Numbered from the stretch's first letter, positions 23,701 to 38,700 are shown. The stretch is DNA of 62,771 nucleotides from Sperchopsis tessellata (GCA_033557685.1 JAWQRN010000006.1:1-62771); one strand, 5' to 3'. The notes: generated by a model not told the origin, from the letters alone. Numbers and translations are program-made.

Positions 23701-26700
23701 TAATGAGCCGATATGCTTATATATAATTGTTCTATGCTGAGCTAACATCTACATTTCTCATTATACACGAAATTTTTTTTGCAAACTTAAAATGGTTAAA
23801 CAATTTAATCATCTGTAATCTACTCTGTGTCGTTCTATAAATCACCCCAATGTCAATATTACAACAAAACCATATAAATACCACCATAAGGCATCCTTGC
23901 CTTTCACACATAATTTCTTGAATTTTCAACAAAATGTAATTACCAACTGATACACATATTGTTAGCAGATAATGTATTTTTAGACAAGAGAGCCACAAGT
24001 AGAGCTCTCAAGGTGGGTGCCCATTTTGAGCTATTGGATGAATTAAATAAAGATGCTTTATAGCCCACTGAGATTCTTGTAAAGAGATTTTTTTGAGAAT
24101 CAACCAATTCTAAAAATTGAAAATCTGATGAAAAGTGTTAAATCGGATGACTTAAATTATATAAGGCTACTGCACCAAAACGTATGTTCAATTGGAAATT
24201 CACTAAATAAACTTGAAGTTATATTATCTGAATTAAATGAGTGCACCTTCACTTGCATTTCGGAACACTGGCTAGATGAGGATCAATTAGAAAAGTACGT
24301 CTTAACTGGATATACTCTCGTTTCATATTCATATTTCAATATTGAGGGGAGATACACATCCCTAATAATAAAAACACACATATCTGATCACACTACTCAA
24401 TTATTCAACTATAATATATCACTACCAGTGAGTGACTATTCTCTCGAATGTAATTTCAACAGTGAAAATGTCTATAACTCTTGTAAGTTATTGCAACAAA
24501 CTGAATAGAACTTTGTGTACAAGGAAAATAACATCAACATAAAATTCAATAGTATTATAGATAAATACGGAATCTTTTTTTCTCAATGTTTACCATTAAG
24601 ACGACGCTATTTACATGACAAACCAAACGGACCCTGGATTGACAACGAACTTATAGCTCATTTGGAATATGTGAGGTTGTTGTTTTCTGCTAACCTGGTT
24701 CATCCTGAAGTTGTGTCACTCTACAAGAAGGCACTTCAGAAATATAACTGCATCGACCATGCTAAGAAGAATTATTTCTGTGAACTGATTTCCAATTCAG
24801 ACAGAAAACTAAAAACAATTTGGAACACTTTAAAAAATCTATCGTCATCTCGTGTTCAAACAAATGTCTTGATCTATCTATGAAAGTTTGAACAATCAGA
24901 ACATAAGACTGATCAATTTAAATGAGAATACTCTATTTTTAAGCTCCTGTAAGCAATAATGAAGTTTTAGGAATTGTTTCGAATCTAATAAACAAATTGG
25001 GCACTAGTACAGATGGAATTACTGTGAGTATTATTAAGAGCACTATATTTTTCATTATAGATCTGTTAGTGCATTTAATTAACGAATCTTTTAAGGCAGG
25101 TGTTTTTCCGAAACATCTTAAGGATGCATAGTCATACCAATTTTTACGAAGGGGGATCCGCAAATGCTCCAAAATTATCAGCCCACAGTTTGCTTCCAAC
25201 TTTCTCGAAGATGTTCGAGGTTGGCTTTGCAAGTAGATTGTTGGCTTTCTTGAGATGCAAACATCAGCTTTATCCTCACCATAATAGTCAGCTTACTTGA
25301 GGAAAAATGCATGATACTAGGTATTTTCGTGGATCTATCCAAAGCATTCGACGGCCTTGATCACAAACTTATGATTGCGAAACTCTATAGATATGGTATC
25401 CGAGATTGGATAACTTCTTATCTTGGAATCAAAGGTCTATTGGTTTTGCCGTTCCTTGGGGCAGTGTTTTGGGCCCGCTCTTATTTCTGGTGTTTGTCAA
25501 CGACATTTTCAATATTACTAAGGAATCACCGCATGCCATTATCAATTATGCCGATGACACTAATTTATTGGTCAAAGGAAGTTTATTCCCCATTATTATA
25601 ACTGAGGCAGCACTTTATTATAACCAACTGAAGGACAGGTTTTCTCAAAATAAACTTGTCTTAAATACCCAAAAAACAAACTCCATTTTGTTCACCTCAA
25701 AAAACATGATTGATAGCCGTCCCTCAAAAATTTACTTTTCCTCTGAGACGCTTACTATCTCAGGTACTTCGAAATTTCTAGGTATTAATTTGGAAGAGGA
25801 TTTAAATTGGAATAAGTATGTTGATGAAGTTTGTAAAAAGATTAGCAAAAATACTTACAAGTTGATAGTGATGAAAAAGTACTTTGAATTTGACATTAAA
25901 AATCATTTATTATGCTACGATATATCCCCATATAAATTATGGCATTTATTTCTGGGGCTTTTCTACGGAAATGAATAGAGTTTTTGTTTTACAGAAAAAA
26001 TTCTCAGCTTTTTGTTAAAAATAAATTTAACCACGATATGCCACAAGAAACAAGACTGATTATATGAATCCTATCCACCGACTAGATGTGTATAAAAAGA
26101 GTTGTATGTATCGTCTGCTTTAAGAATGAGTTTATTTGCATATTTGTGGAATTTAGAACCATATACAATTAATGATTATCATGATCGTGACTAAGTATGT
26201 CCATATTTTAAAATGTTTTTCCACTTGTACTTTAGTTTTACAAAGGTATGTTTTGATAAGCTTGTAGTTTGTTTAATCATTTTTTGTTTTACCGTAGTAT
26301 CTGTAGGTAATTGTTTGACGCTACTCAAGCAAAATTTTGTAATACTATTTTTGTAAATTTTTATGTTTTAAATAAAGCAATTTCTTTCTTCTTTCTTTTT
26401 TTCTAAACAATACATTCGATAAAGATACATCATTTTTAAAAAATGTAGAGGTCCTTGGACTGATCCTTGTGGAACACCACAGTTTGGCTAATCTGATACT
26501 ATATCAGATTATTGTGTATTAAATATTATCAATTTCTTATGTTATGGTTTGAATATAGTTAAGTATGTACCTACATAGGTAACCCTATTTTTGGTTTTCC
26601 ACTTGATTTATTCTGTTTTGTTTATATAACTATATCCTCAGTTTGTTGCATTATTTAAAGATATTTTTTAAATTTATCTATATTTTTTTGTAATACTTAC

Positions 26701-29700
26701 CAAATTTGCTGTTACCAAGGCTTGTTTCAATGATTCTATTCCACCAAGGTAGAATGGTGGTTTCATGTCTGTTTTATTTATAGACAAAGGAGTCGATTCT
26801 GACACTACTTCATCGTCTATGACAAGTTTTGCATTAGAACCATCTCTGCTGAATATTACTCGGTGCCAAGAATCTTCATTATATGTTTTCTCTGATCTTA
26901 ATATAACTGTTTCTCCTCCCGCATTAAATGAATACACCACCTAGATTGAGAATGCATATAATTAAGAATATTCTTCTGATTGGTGAATTTACTTACATGG
27001 CCACTTTGAATGAATAAAGATACAAAGTGAGTTTCATTGGATCCTCCTACATAAAAGATGATACCGTTAGGATGATTACTCTTGAAGTCTAATGAGAAGT
27101 CATATGCTTTTCTAAATTTGCCTCTGCCAGAATTATATTCAAGATGACTGTCGATTTCAGCACCTAGAAAACAAAATTAATAATTGTAGCGGCGATAATG
27201 TTCGACATGGCCACAAATCTTTCAGGACCCATTTATAATTTTGATATCCCCCAATTTAGGCATGAAACTTAATCAAATGGATAGAAACATTCTTTTGATT
27301 GCCGGCCTATCACTGCATCAGTGGCTAAACACAGATGCCAGGAATTAGACTAACTCATTTAGGAATTTAGCAGCAATCAATGTAACTGTAATAGGGTTTT
27401 TTAACGTGCGTGTGGTCTCGATGAACTTCAATACAAGGAATTTGCTGTTTTTCATCTCTCCTGGACGGAGTTGGTGCAGAACTTCTTTGGAAAATATTAT
27501 AAAGGAAGTGAGATGAAATTATATGTTTGAAGAGTACCTCAGTATATGAATATTTGAACTAGATCAGTTGTTGTGAATTCGCATGGACTAAGAAGTAATT
27601 AATCTATCTTGCAGAAATTGATATTTTTTTGGCCACAATTCTTTCGGTTCATCCGAGTATTAATATGAAAACAATTTTCGATTCATTTTAATTAATTCTT
27701 ATGAAAGAAATCTACCGTCAGTGGAAATAATTCCAGAAACATACCAATCATCAGTTCTAAGCTGTGTCCAATATGTCAGGAGATATTCCATATTTGTTTC
27801 TACACTCACCAAATCTATGACCTTCTATGATATCATCATGTACTGCTGGCTCCATTGGAAGAGCGCAAGCTTCCTTTGGACGTTTGGTTGTTGTTGGAAT
27901 ATATTTGGGAACATATGGTTCAGCTTCTGTTGTCTCTGGCTCAGGCTCTGGTTTTGGTTCAGGTACAATCTCAATATCTGTCTCGAGTGGTGTTTTGTCA
28001 TCTGTGTCTTCAACTTCTTCTGAAGCCACACCCGTATCTTTGCCACCGTCACCCCTGGTTGGAATTTCTAAAAAGAAAAATTTAATATACATAACAAAAA
28101 AAAAAGTTTAAAAGTATTAAAAGGATTATTAGTACTGAAAACATACAGCTGTTATTTTAAAGAAGAAACTTGTATTATTCAACTTTTGGAAAATCTTTCC
28201 AAGGACCTTTGTTTCACTTTGGAACCAACAAGGATTGTAGACAATGAAAACCTGTATCATTGAAAAAAACTGGAGAATGCTAACCGTGATGACGATGGAA
28301 AACAGAAGCTGAAACACTGAGATGGGAAAGGAAATGATAATATAAAGAAAAATGAGGTAGATCAGCATGATTTGTTGATGGCAGTTAAGTCATCAGGGTG
28401 GGAAAAGCTGTTTGTCATTGTCAAATAATCTTTGAAAAGTATCTTGCTCTTATTTTCACTGTTAGACTACCATATACTGAATGCGACTAGCACTTCTGAG
28501 AGCTACATATCAGTCTACACTTAACACTTTTTAGAGCTACTTGGCAGTCTACATCTAGCACTTTTAAAAGCTACATGGCAGATTACACCTAGCACTTTTA
28601 AGAGCTACATGTCTTGATGATATATCCTACAACGATGAACGAAACTTAGAAAAAAAGAGCCAACACACAGTTATCCCTCAGAAAACCTAAAGATATCTAC
28701 TGTGGCCATGGAAGTCTACATATAGAATATCTTGCAATTGTTTCCAAATTGTGACATACGAAATTGTGAAGATCATAGATGAATCTTATCAACATGCCAG
28801 CAAATTTATAAAACTGTATATTACCAAAAATGATCAGTGTAATTCTAGAAGCACAAATAGAAGAACAAGAAGCACCCAACATCCCAAGGTTGATTTGATA
28901 AAAGTAAAAGAAAAGTTGAAACTATGAGTAGTCACTTCAGTTCTTCCTCAATCTGGAAAAACACACACAGTGGGAAAGGAAGATGTTTCTTGCATTCTCT
29001 ATGAAATTTGGGGGAATTTATTACACGCAGAGGATTGATTTTTTTTAAAATACTGATGGATACAATAATAAAGATATTCAAGCAATTGATAATAAGTCTT
29101 TGAGAAACATGAGGATCTCTATGGGTACATTTGATAAAATATGTAGGGTCAGTGAGAGACCTTCATTGGAATGTGGATGAACGGAGCAGACAGCTGAACA
29201 GAAGGCACATAACCATTAATGTTTCTAAAACAAAAGTAATGCTGGTGGGTAGGGCTAGAAACAGGTTAAGTGTGGAAGTGAATAATCTGAATGGAAAATA
29301 TTTAAAACAAATTCTTATAAACTAAAAATTTTCTTGTAAACTACTTGTAAGAAATAATTTTGATTTCATCTCAATTGCATTTTGATGGACATTCACACAT
29401 GGTTTGCTACTATTTATATTTTTGAAGTTGAGGTTCAGAAGTAGAAATGGAGAGCAATGCAACAACAATAATAGCACTATCAAATGTACCTCTGCATTTC
29501 ACTGGATGATGTATTTAAATTATTACACTGCCATGTTTGGTTCTTGAGATATTAAGTTTGTATGATATACTTACCATATATGTGAGGTATTTCCTGAACG
29601 ACTTCAGAATCGGTAGTTTGATCATGATCTATTTCTTGAATTGGTGGTAATATAGGCACTGTAATAGTAATTATTAATAAATAAATATGTATTTGTAATA

Positions 29701-32700
29701 CGCACACTTAAGTTAAGCCACTACATAGGGTGATATAGTCATAAGTGATCACAACACAATCAAGCAGTAAATCACGTCATTCAAAACATTCTCATTGACG
29801 AATTGAAAGTTATTTGCAAGGTCGATAATATAAAACAGAATATTAATAATAGAACTCAACCTTTGTAGTTTATATTCAGATTTCATTATGTATATTTTAT
29901 GAGGAACGAAACGAATTTCTTTTACCCCAACCAAAATAATTTGTATATACCATGTGATCCAAAAATGTTTAGACAAGGTGAGCAAATGAAAGACAGTGAG
30001 AGTCTTAGCTTGATTGACACGCTTTTATTTTGACATTTGTTTTCCAACTCCTGTCACTCCTGTCACACCTGTCAGTTTTATCCTTGCTTACACGTTTCTA
30101 ATGTTGCAAAATGATTTTCTCAAAAGAACAAAAACCATTTTTTGAAATGGTGTTTTTAACAATTGTGAATGTCCCACTTGTTTAAATGACTTTCGACAAT
30201 GATTTCCCAATTTTTTTTTTATGAAAGTGGTCCAGAACAATTATTCTGAAAAACTGGAAATGTTGATTGTAAGATGGTAGTGGTAGACCAACAATTAGGG
30301 CAGCGGAAGTTGTTAAAAATGTTCAGCAAGTGATGCATGAAACTACAACATCATTTCGATGTCTGTCCCAAGAAACAGGTCTATCTTATGGTGCATGTCA
30401 AAGAATTGCAAAGAACAATATTAAACTCTTCCTAGACAAGATGCAAGTTTTCCATAAATTGTTGCTGCTTGACCATAATAAATATATTTGTTAATATCAG
30501 TAGCTTAATGAGAATCTAATGGACAACGATTTATTTTAAATAGAAGAGGTTTTGATCACACAAACGTCATCCTCAGGCTAAAAAACAAACATGATAACAG
30601 ACAAAACAAAGAAAATTAAAATAATCACCTTAATAATGAGGCTTTGTCACTTAAGTTAACAACAAGTATGCGAAACAGGAGTACCAACCGCCAGGTTGGG
30701 ATGAGATTTTGGACAAAATATTGTATACAAAGGATTAGGAAACATGTATATGGATTCGTTGAGATTAATATGTGGGTTGGAATGATGACTAAGAAAAATC
30801 TCAAAGATTTCGGCAATATTTACCTTTTGATCTTTGGGATATAAATGAAGTATGAAAGGATTGGAAGAATTAGGTTAGTGATTGCAGGACGCGACATAGA
30901 TGGTGAAACTAGATCTATCAGTCTAATTGGGAATAAAATTAAGATATTCTTTGTACCTAACATTAACAGAGCGTACGGTCTGATCAGCATAATTGGCGCC
31001 GCATCCACAAAAAAGAGAATTAACAACGCTCCATGTCTTCTGGGTATAGGAAAAGGTTGCTGTGGTATTGAGCTAAATCATAAGATTTGGCTTCAACAAA
31101 AGGAATGGTAACATGGTATTTGGGATCTGGTTGAGTAATAGGATAACAAAGTGAGTGAAAAATGCTGCTCTACCCTCTATCAAAATCTTTTTTAATGACA
31201 TGACTAGGATATTAGTTCACATGGGTAATTTGCAAGATAGTTCTTAACTCCAACAAGATAGCATTACATGAAATGGAAACAGAGAACAACCTGTAGAACT
31301 TAGGATTTGAAAAAAGCTAATTTATGATGTATAGGGTGATTGGAGTTAAAATAAATACAATGATCGAATTCAAGGGTGAATTTCAATCTGGGATGGAGGG
31401 CATTAAGAACCTCCACTGTACTAACTTTACCAGAAATAATGCAATAGACATTATCCTCTTACTTAGACCAAAATCTTATAGATTTCACTTGGGTGTTACT
31501 CTTATTACACTTATTTTAGCAAGTAAAGGAGTGAGATTACACCCCCATGGACATGCTTTCCGGCTGTTCATAGAAAATATCATTGAACAAGAAGCTGAAA
31601 TGCAAGTTTTAAGCAATCCATTATGCAGGAAACCTCCACATCTGAAACCTCGGATTTGGAAAGAAGTTCACTATCATTCAGAAACAGGTATTGAGGTGAA
31701 CAAATTGCTTACATCAAAGGAGGCCATTAAAACACAATCTGCAACCTGATTGAAACCGGCCGCCTTGTTTATATAATAAAAATTGTGGTAAGACAATAGA
31801 CTTTTATTTTTAAAATGAATAATATCCACAAAACAGTGAATTTTCTATTTAATTTGAACAATGATTTACTCGATGTGACTTTTTTCACAGATAAAGCATG
31901 GTTCAATGAATGAGTTGGAGGACATAAATTCACAGAATATGAGAACATGGTGCATGGAAAACCCACACATTTTTCATGAAACTACTTTGCATTCTTTGAA
32001 AATTGGTGTTTGGGTTGCTATATCTCGATGACATCTAGTTAGCCCAATATTTTTTTGTGGCACTTCAACTGATCAGAGGTACGGAATTTAAATTTCCAGT
32101 TTTAACAGATGATTTAACTGTATATCTTCATAGCCTCTCCCCCTTATCTAAAATTTTTGAATCACATGGTATAAGTACAACTCTTACCTGTATGAACATC
32201 AGTGTCACTTCCTATTTTTGGATCCAAAAGGCATTTTCCTAATATTCCTCCATGTAGATCTGAATAATTAGCAAAGTTCATAACAATATCGTTAAGGGTT
32301 GCGTCTCCAATACATCCATTGAATGGAACACTTGAAGCTACAGTGTTCTTCTTAGCTATATAATTTCTAGGAAGACTTCCGATAAACAAATCTCCATAAA
32401 CAATGTGTAAAAATGGTGGAGCAGTATCAGATCTATAAAATAAAAGGCATCAAACATACTATCATTTTTATTTTTAGTTTATTGAGATAATGACATGATT
32501 ATTACTAGTGCTGACAAGTAACAGTGTCAACTAAAAAGTAACCTTAAATTTTCTGGCAAACTGGCAAATGAAATCTGACAAGTGATAATCTTAGAAATGG
32601 CAAGCTTTCAATTGACAAGCTGCTAAATAGAAATAATTGTAGCACTTTAAACTTGTGACTTTATTAGCAATTTTTTACATTTGCCAAGTGATAAACTGAT

Positions 32701-35700
32701 AAATGACAAAAGCAGAATTGACCTCAGTTGTAAATTACTCACCCCAATATAGCTGTATCATCGTAATTGAGAATAAGTTTCTCGTTATTATGCGTTACGC
32801 TGACTACATGCCATTCACTATCATTGAAGTTTCTATCAGGAGAAATAATTTCTTGTTTCTGACTTATAAGTTTTAAGTACCCATCACTAAGAGCAAGAGA
32901 TATACCAGAGTTTTGACCTCTATCAGTAGCGTAGAATATCAAGCCATCATTGGCTTTAGTCTTGAACTTCAGCATAAGCCGGAAGTCATTTTGTATGGAA
33001 ACATTTTGTCTCTTGATATGAGCTTGTCTACCAGCTGGGAAAGAAATCAACCTTGCAATCTGAAAATAAATAAAATGTTATAAAGCAAAAACTTTTGCCA
33101 AGCAACATGAATATAAAAATATATATTACACTTACCTTTGCAGGACATCCTGGTGTCACATCATAGGCTTTGATGTTTTGACTAAGGTCTACTGGCGTTC
33201 CCAAAATTGTGACATTATCAATACATCCGTCAAAGTCCATTTCCGTGACATCTGTTATATTATGCAACTGAGGGAAACCTCCAATGAACAATGTATCAGA
33301 AGGTTCTATTGCAGATCCTCTGATAGTTTTTCCATTATCTGGAATTTCTTGCTCATCAATAACGAATCTTCCCAACAAATTGTCTCGGGTAGCTTCGATC
33401 TTATGCCATTCACCATCATTATACGTTTGTTTTGTATGCCAGATCTTCGTTTCTCCACCAAGATTATACTAAAAGAAATAAAAATATGATAGTGTTGAAG
33501 GTGATGACCCAATTTTGCTAGAAGAAAAATATGTAGGAGATTACTACCTTGTATAAAATCTTTCCATTCCGAAGTTCCAAAGCGATAAATGATGGTTTTC
33601 CTTTGCCATAAAGGAACAATAATCCTTGAGGAGCATATGTTTTAAACTTCAATTCTATGACAGATCGAGTACGGATAGAGTGAGGTCTTGCATTAAGTAC
33701 CGCATAACCATTTCCATTGAAACGGAAGCCTGTACTTGGTTTTAAGTTCACCAACTTATCCCTACAAAGAAATACAATAAAAATATAAAATAATATACTG
33801 ACCTAGAACAAGATCAGTAATAAAAAATTAAATACTATGTTTTTCTGGTTAGTGAAATCAATAGACAACTGTAAACATAACAAAAAATAAAAAAGTATAT
33901 ATATTCCACCCTGTGATACACCAAAATTTATATTTATACAAACTGTAGGTAGATTTTAATTTTGCTGTAAAATAAATTGAGTTTTCTTTTATTTATTTAC
34001 CTTTCATAGGCACCATAAAGATGTTCCGCTTGCTTGAAATTCCACAAAGAAACTGGTGTATCTCCAATTACTATATCTTCAATTTCTCCGTGGAAACTGC
34101 TTGTTTGTAGTGGGTCCTGTAGCAGTGTATCCATAGGACAACTACCTATACACAATTTAGATAGATTTCTGTCCAAGTTGAATATAGATAAAGGTCCGTC
34201 CAATGTTTGCGTAGCTTCATTGACACCAATTCCGCCATCTTCTAACTCTTCCAAGATTGTTAGTTTTGCATTTAATCCAGTTCTGAAAAAGATAAATATG
34301 CCATTAATGAGTATAGTCCAACTAACCTCTTTCACCCTCAACAAATATAAACAACTAGGTTTGCCAATTTTGTTAACTTTCGACTTAAGACCTATTGTTC
34401 TTTTATTGAGCTTTTTATTGAACCATCTAAGCTGGTGATTGCGGATTGACAAAAATCTGTAATGGTTATCATCAATTACTGCACCTGTAGAGGATATTAT
34501 AAGGGGCACACATATGTAGCGATAGGTCAGATTTTGATATTGTGCAGATAGATACTGAATAACTCCTTCTATACCAAGCATAGCTACACCCATCACATAG
34601 CTCTTTTCGCAGCAAAGATAATAGAGTGGCCTTACTCCAAGAGAAAATGCCCGTCTAGTAGTAATATCTAGTATTTATGATGTCAACTCTAAACAGCAAT
34701 TTACATTCATTGCGAGTCAATAAGATATAATTAGGTAAATATTAGTTACTACAAATTAAAATTACGACATTTACCTATCAATAATGAATTGGTACCACTT
34801 ATTATCGGCAACATATTTAGTACTTCTAACTTGCTCAAGTCCATTTCCAATATCTAAAGTCAAAACTGGATATCCATTTAGAATTTCAAGGGCCATGTAA
34901 TCATCCTAGGAAAAATTAATATTTAATATTCAAAAAAATAACCGATTTAATTATTGTAAAACTCACTGATTTTGTTCTTCTTAGATTGGTGCCTTCTGGG
35001 TTTCCAAGATAAAAGATCATACCATTTTGGTTTGGTGTTTTGAAATGACCTGATATATAAGTAGAAGTACTCAAATCTGCTATGTTTGGAGGATTTTGTA
35101 ATTCTAAAGTTGTGTTATGGTAAAATTTGCCTCCGACCTTGATACGGCCAGCAACGTCTCTAGCAATTGCAATTTGTTCATTCAATTTTTTTATTTTTTC
35201 TGACAAGCCTGAAGCAATAAAACGTTTTTCATTTTGCCTATCAGGTAATTTATTTATTTCTTCTATAAGCTCAGGAACTTTCTCATTTATTGTATCCAAC
35301 TGTTTCTTAATTTGGGATAGATCTCGTTTGGCATCATCAATTTTTTTGGGCAGTTCTTTTGCCAGGGCAATTTCCTCTGCAACCTGTTAAAATAGAAGTA
35401 CTTTGTAAACTTTTAAAACATAATATCTTAGAGAAGGATAAGTTGTTGACAACAAAGTGAGAATAGTCAAGTGATACATTTTTTTACCTTTATTGGTCAG
35501 AAACTTTCTAATTACTCGAGCATTAGTTATCAAACAATTAATGTCATAGGCTCCAGGCAGTGAGTAAAAATGTAAATAAACCCACGGCAATTATTGCCAT
35601 TTTGTGTGTTACAGATATAAACAAATTGCGTACTCAAATAAAAAAGAACTAAAGTAGAGTGGATTTAGTATAGGGGAAAATTTTCCCAAAAAATGTTTGT

Positions 35701-38700
35701 ATCGCTTGCAAGAAGCTAGAAAGAAGTATGGTTTCAAAAACGTGTGGTCTTAAGATGAAATAACAGTCAATGGTAATGTATCAAGACACTAGAAGATAGA
35801 CATAAGTATTAAATGTAATTGAATCCCACGGTTATTATGTATATGAAGTTGTTTCCGGGTGTAATTATGTAGAGACTCTGATGAAAAGAACCGAACTCAT
35901 TCATTAGTATAAGTAACATCACTCACCTTGAAATTGTCCCTTGCAACAGTGGATGAAACTTCGGCTCGTTTCACAGCCTCTACACGGTTTCCATTCAGAA
36001 ACAACATTCATATATATATAGTAATTTATAGAAATTGTTTTAACAACACACTTGAATATGAAATAAAAAATTTTATACTGATCACCTGCACTGTTGTTTC
36101 ACACACACATACATACACAACATAAGCACGAACTCAAGCACATTAACATTTTAATTTAATAATATTTATTAACTAATATTTTTGAGAACTACAAATCTGT
36201 CTATACTTAGCAATATTTACAGCCACATTGCAATCTTCATCTAGCAGTTTTTAGAGATTTAGGCCAATTAACACTATTAACAGTTATATATCTTAATAAT
36301 GTCCACTGCGAAATGGATGAAACGTCGGTAAAAATGTATATTTCCCAGAAAACTGAAAGATACTTTTTAATATTGATATTTTTCATTAAATAACAAGAAT
36401 TTTTTTTACTTCTAATCTATATATTCACTTAATACTTAAACTTTTGTTTTGTTAATACTGTAAGTTAGTACTGAACACTGCATCTATATATTTAATTTTT
36501 TTTCTGTCAATACTTAATTTAATCACTATTTCATGCCTTCATTATAATAATATTTAACGGTTTTAAGTAATTTTGCAGTGGTGCATATTAATGTTAAAAT
36601 TGGTAGCTAATTGTGATGCATTTCAGGATTATGTTCCGGTTTGTAATTACAATCTGGAGATGGTGAGTGAAACTTGACTATCTTCCTCTGTACCCAACAT
36701 GCAAATTGCTGTTAAAGACCTTCTTAAGGATCGCCAAACAAGGATAGGAAGAGCGGCAATATTTATTAGAAATACATACTAAATGAAAGGCTTCATTATT
36801 CGTACGATATCGAGTATTGGTTGTATTTATAAGCCAATTACAACAATAATTTAAAGATTTAGAGCTGATGGGCACAACCTAAATTTAAGACACAAAAATG
36901 TACATAAAAAAATGTTCTTAAAAACATCGGTTGTATACAGCATCGAGATACACTACAACTCTTACACATCGGAACTCAAAACTGAATCAATACCAATATT
37001 TAAGAGACAGTTAAAGGTAATTTATGATGATGAACAGGAATAAATATATATCAAGACAAGAGATTAGGAGGGTAATTAGGACAGTAAAGGTAGGGAAAGC
37101 AGCAGGACATGATGGAATAACTCCTGAAATGGTGAAATATATGGGGGAGGAGCGGATTAGGTTGTTGGTGGTGGTTTTTTTTTATTGACTTGGTTGTACC
37201 GAAAAGTGCCAAAGGACTGGCAGGCTGCAGTTATATTGCCTCTGTTTAAGAAGGGAGACAACAGAAAATGTGAAAATTACAGAGGAATATCGCTCCTCAG
37301 TGTGCCAGGGAAGATTTATGAACGTATGTTAGAAGACAAGTTATGGGAAAGAGTTGAACCACTGATGGAGGACGAACAGAGTGGCTTTCGGTCTGGAAAA
37401 AGCACAGAAGATCTGGTGTTTGTTCTTAAGAAAGTGCAGGAGAAGATTTTAAGATGGGGTAAAGAAGCAGTTTTGTGCTTCAACAACCTAGAAAAGGCTT
37501 TTGATAGAGTTCAAAAAAGTGAGGCCTGGAGTATTCTCAGAGAATTTTATTTTTAGTGACAATACGTGTTATGTTAGAACTGCAAATGAACAGTCAGAGG
37601 AGTTTCATGTGGTAAAAGGTTGAGACAGGGAGGAACACTTAGCCCTCTACTTTTCATCTTATTGATGGATGAAATGATGAAAGCTTGTAAACGTGGGATG
37701 TCACAACTATATTTGGGATATAGGTATTTGAGGAACATGGAAATATCGGTGGGAGCATTCGCAGATGACATTGTTATTTATGCTGAGTCGGAAAAGGATA
37801 TACAGAAGAGTATTGAAATTTGGGATAAAGAGTTGATGCGGAAGAACATGAAAATAAATGTATTGAAGACAAAAGTCATAATCATGGGAAAGATCAGGAG
37901 AGAATTGAGTACTGAAGTGTCTGGGTTTGGTGATTGATGGAGCGGGAAAGATAGAAGGTGATATGTGCAGTAGACTGCAAGCAAAGAGACTAAAATGACA
38001 GTGTTTAACACCGTATATGTGCTAGTATTGATGTATGGCAGCGAGTCATGGGTGCTGACAGAGCGACACAAGAGTAGGATACAGACAGCAGAAATGAAGT
38101 TTTTGAGACGACTCGAGGGAATAACAAGAAGGGATAGGATAAGGAATGAAGATATCCGAGAGAAATTATCAGCAAGAAGGGTACAAGAAAGGATAGAAGA
38201 GGGACAGCTTAGATGGTTTGAACATCTGAATATGATGAACGAGAGCAGATTGGCATAATTAGTATGGGAAGCAAGGACACAAGGAAGAAGACCGATGACG
38301 ACATGGGACACAGCAGTGTCAAAGATTATTACCAGAAGAGGGAGTGACTGGATGACAGCAAAGAGATTGGCTCGGAACAGGCAGGAATGGCGGAAGTTCT
38401 ATAAATGGGGATCGGAATAAAGGTTAATTTATATCCTCTGCTCCTTCACTGGTAGAAGAGGAACCGATTATATTGTTGTAAAGGTAAAGGTAAAGATTTT
38501 TCTCTAGAAATTATGAAATATAGTTAGATGGAAGAACAGGCGATGCAGATATTTGTATCAATCTGAACTTCACCATTTGTGAAATTAACAAATGTTTTAT
38601 TATAATTCTGTTTTTCTTTAATTTTGTAATTTCAACAATACAGGCTTTATTATTATTATTATTGAACATTAAGAGTTTACAATTATTTAAGAAAATAAGT

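Noticed and set aside
27721..28111. Several plus-strand ORFs opposite the spacer exon
   Set aside because: They are shadows of the Pro/Glu-rich laminin spacer exon on the minus strand.
34290..34596. Extension of the LG1 exon by a long minus-strand open frame
   Set aside because: The acceptor at 34283-34284 joins in phase to the 34775 exon. The upstream open frame reads as LINE-like sequence, not LG domain.
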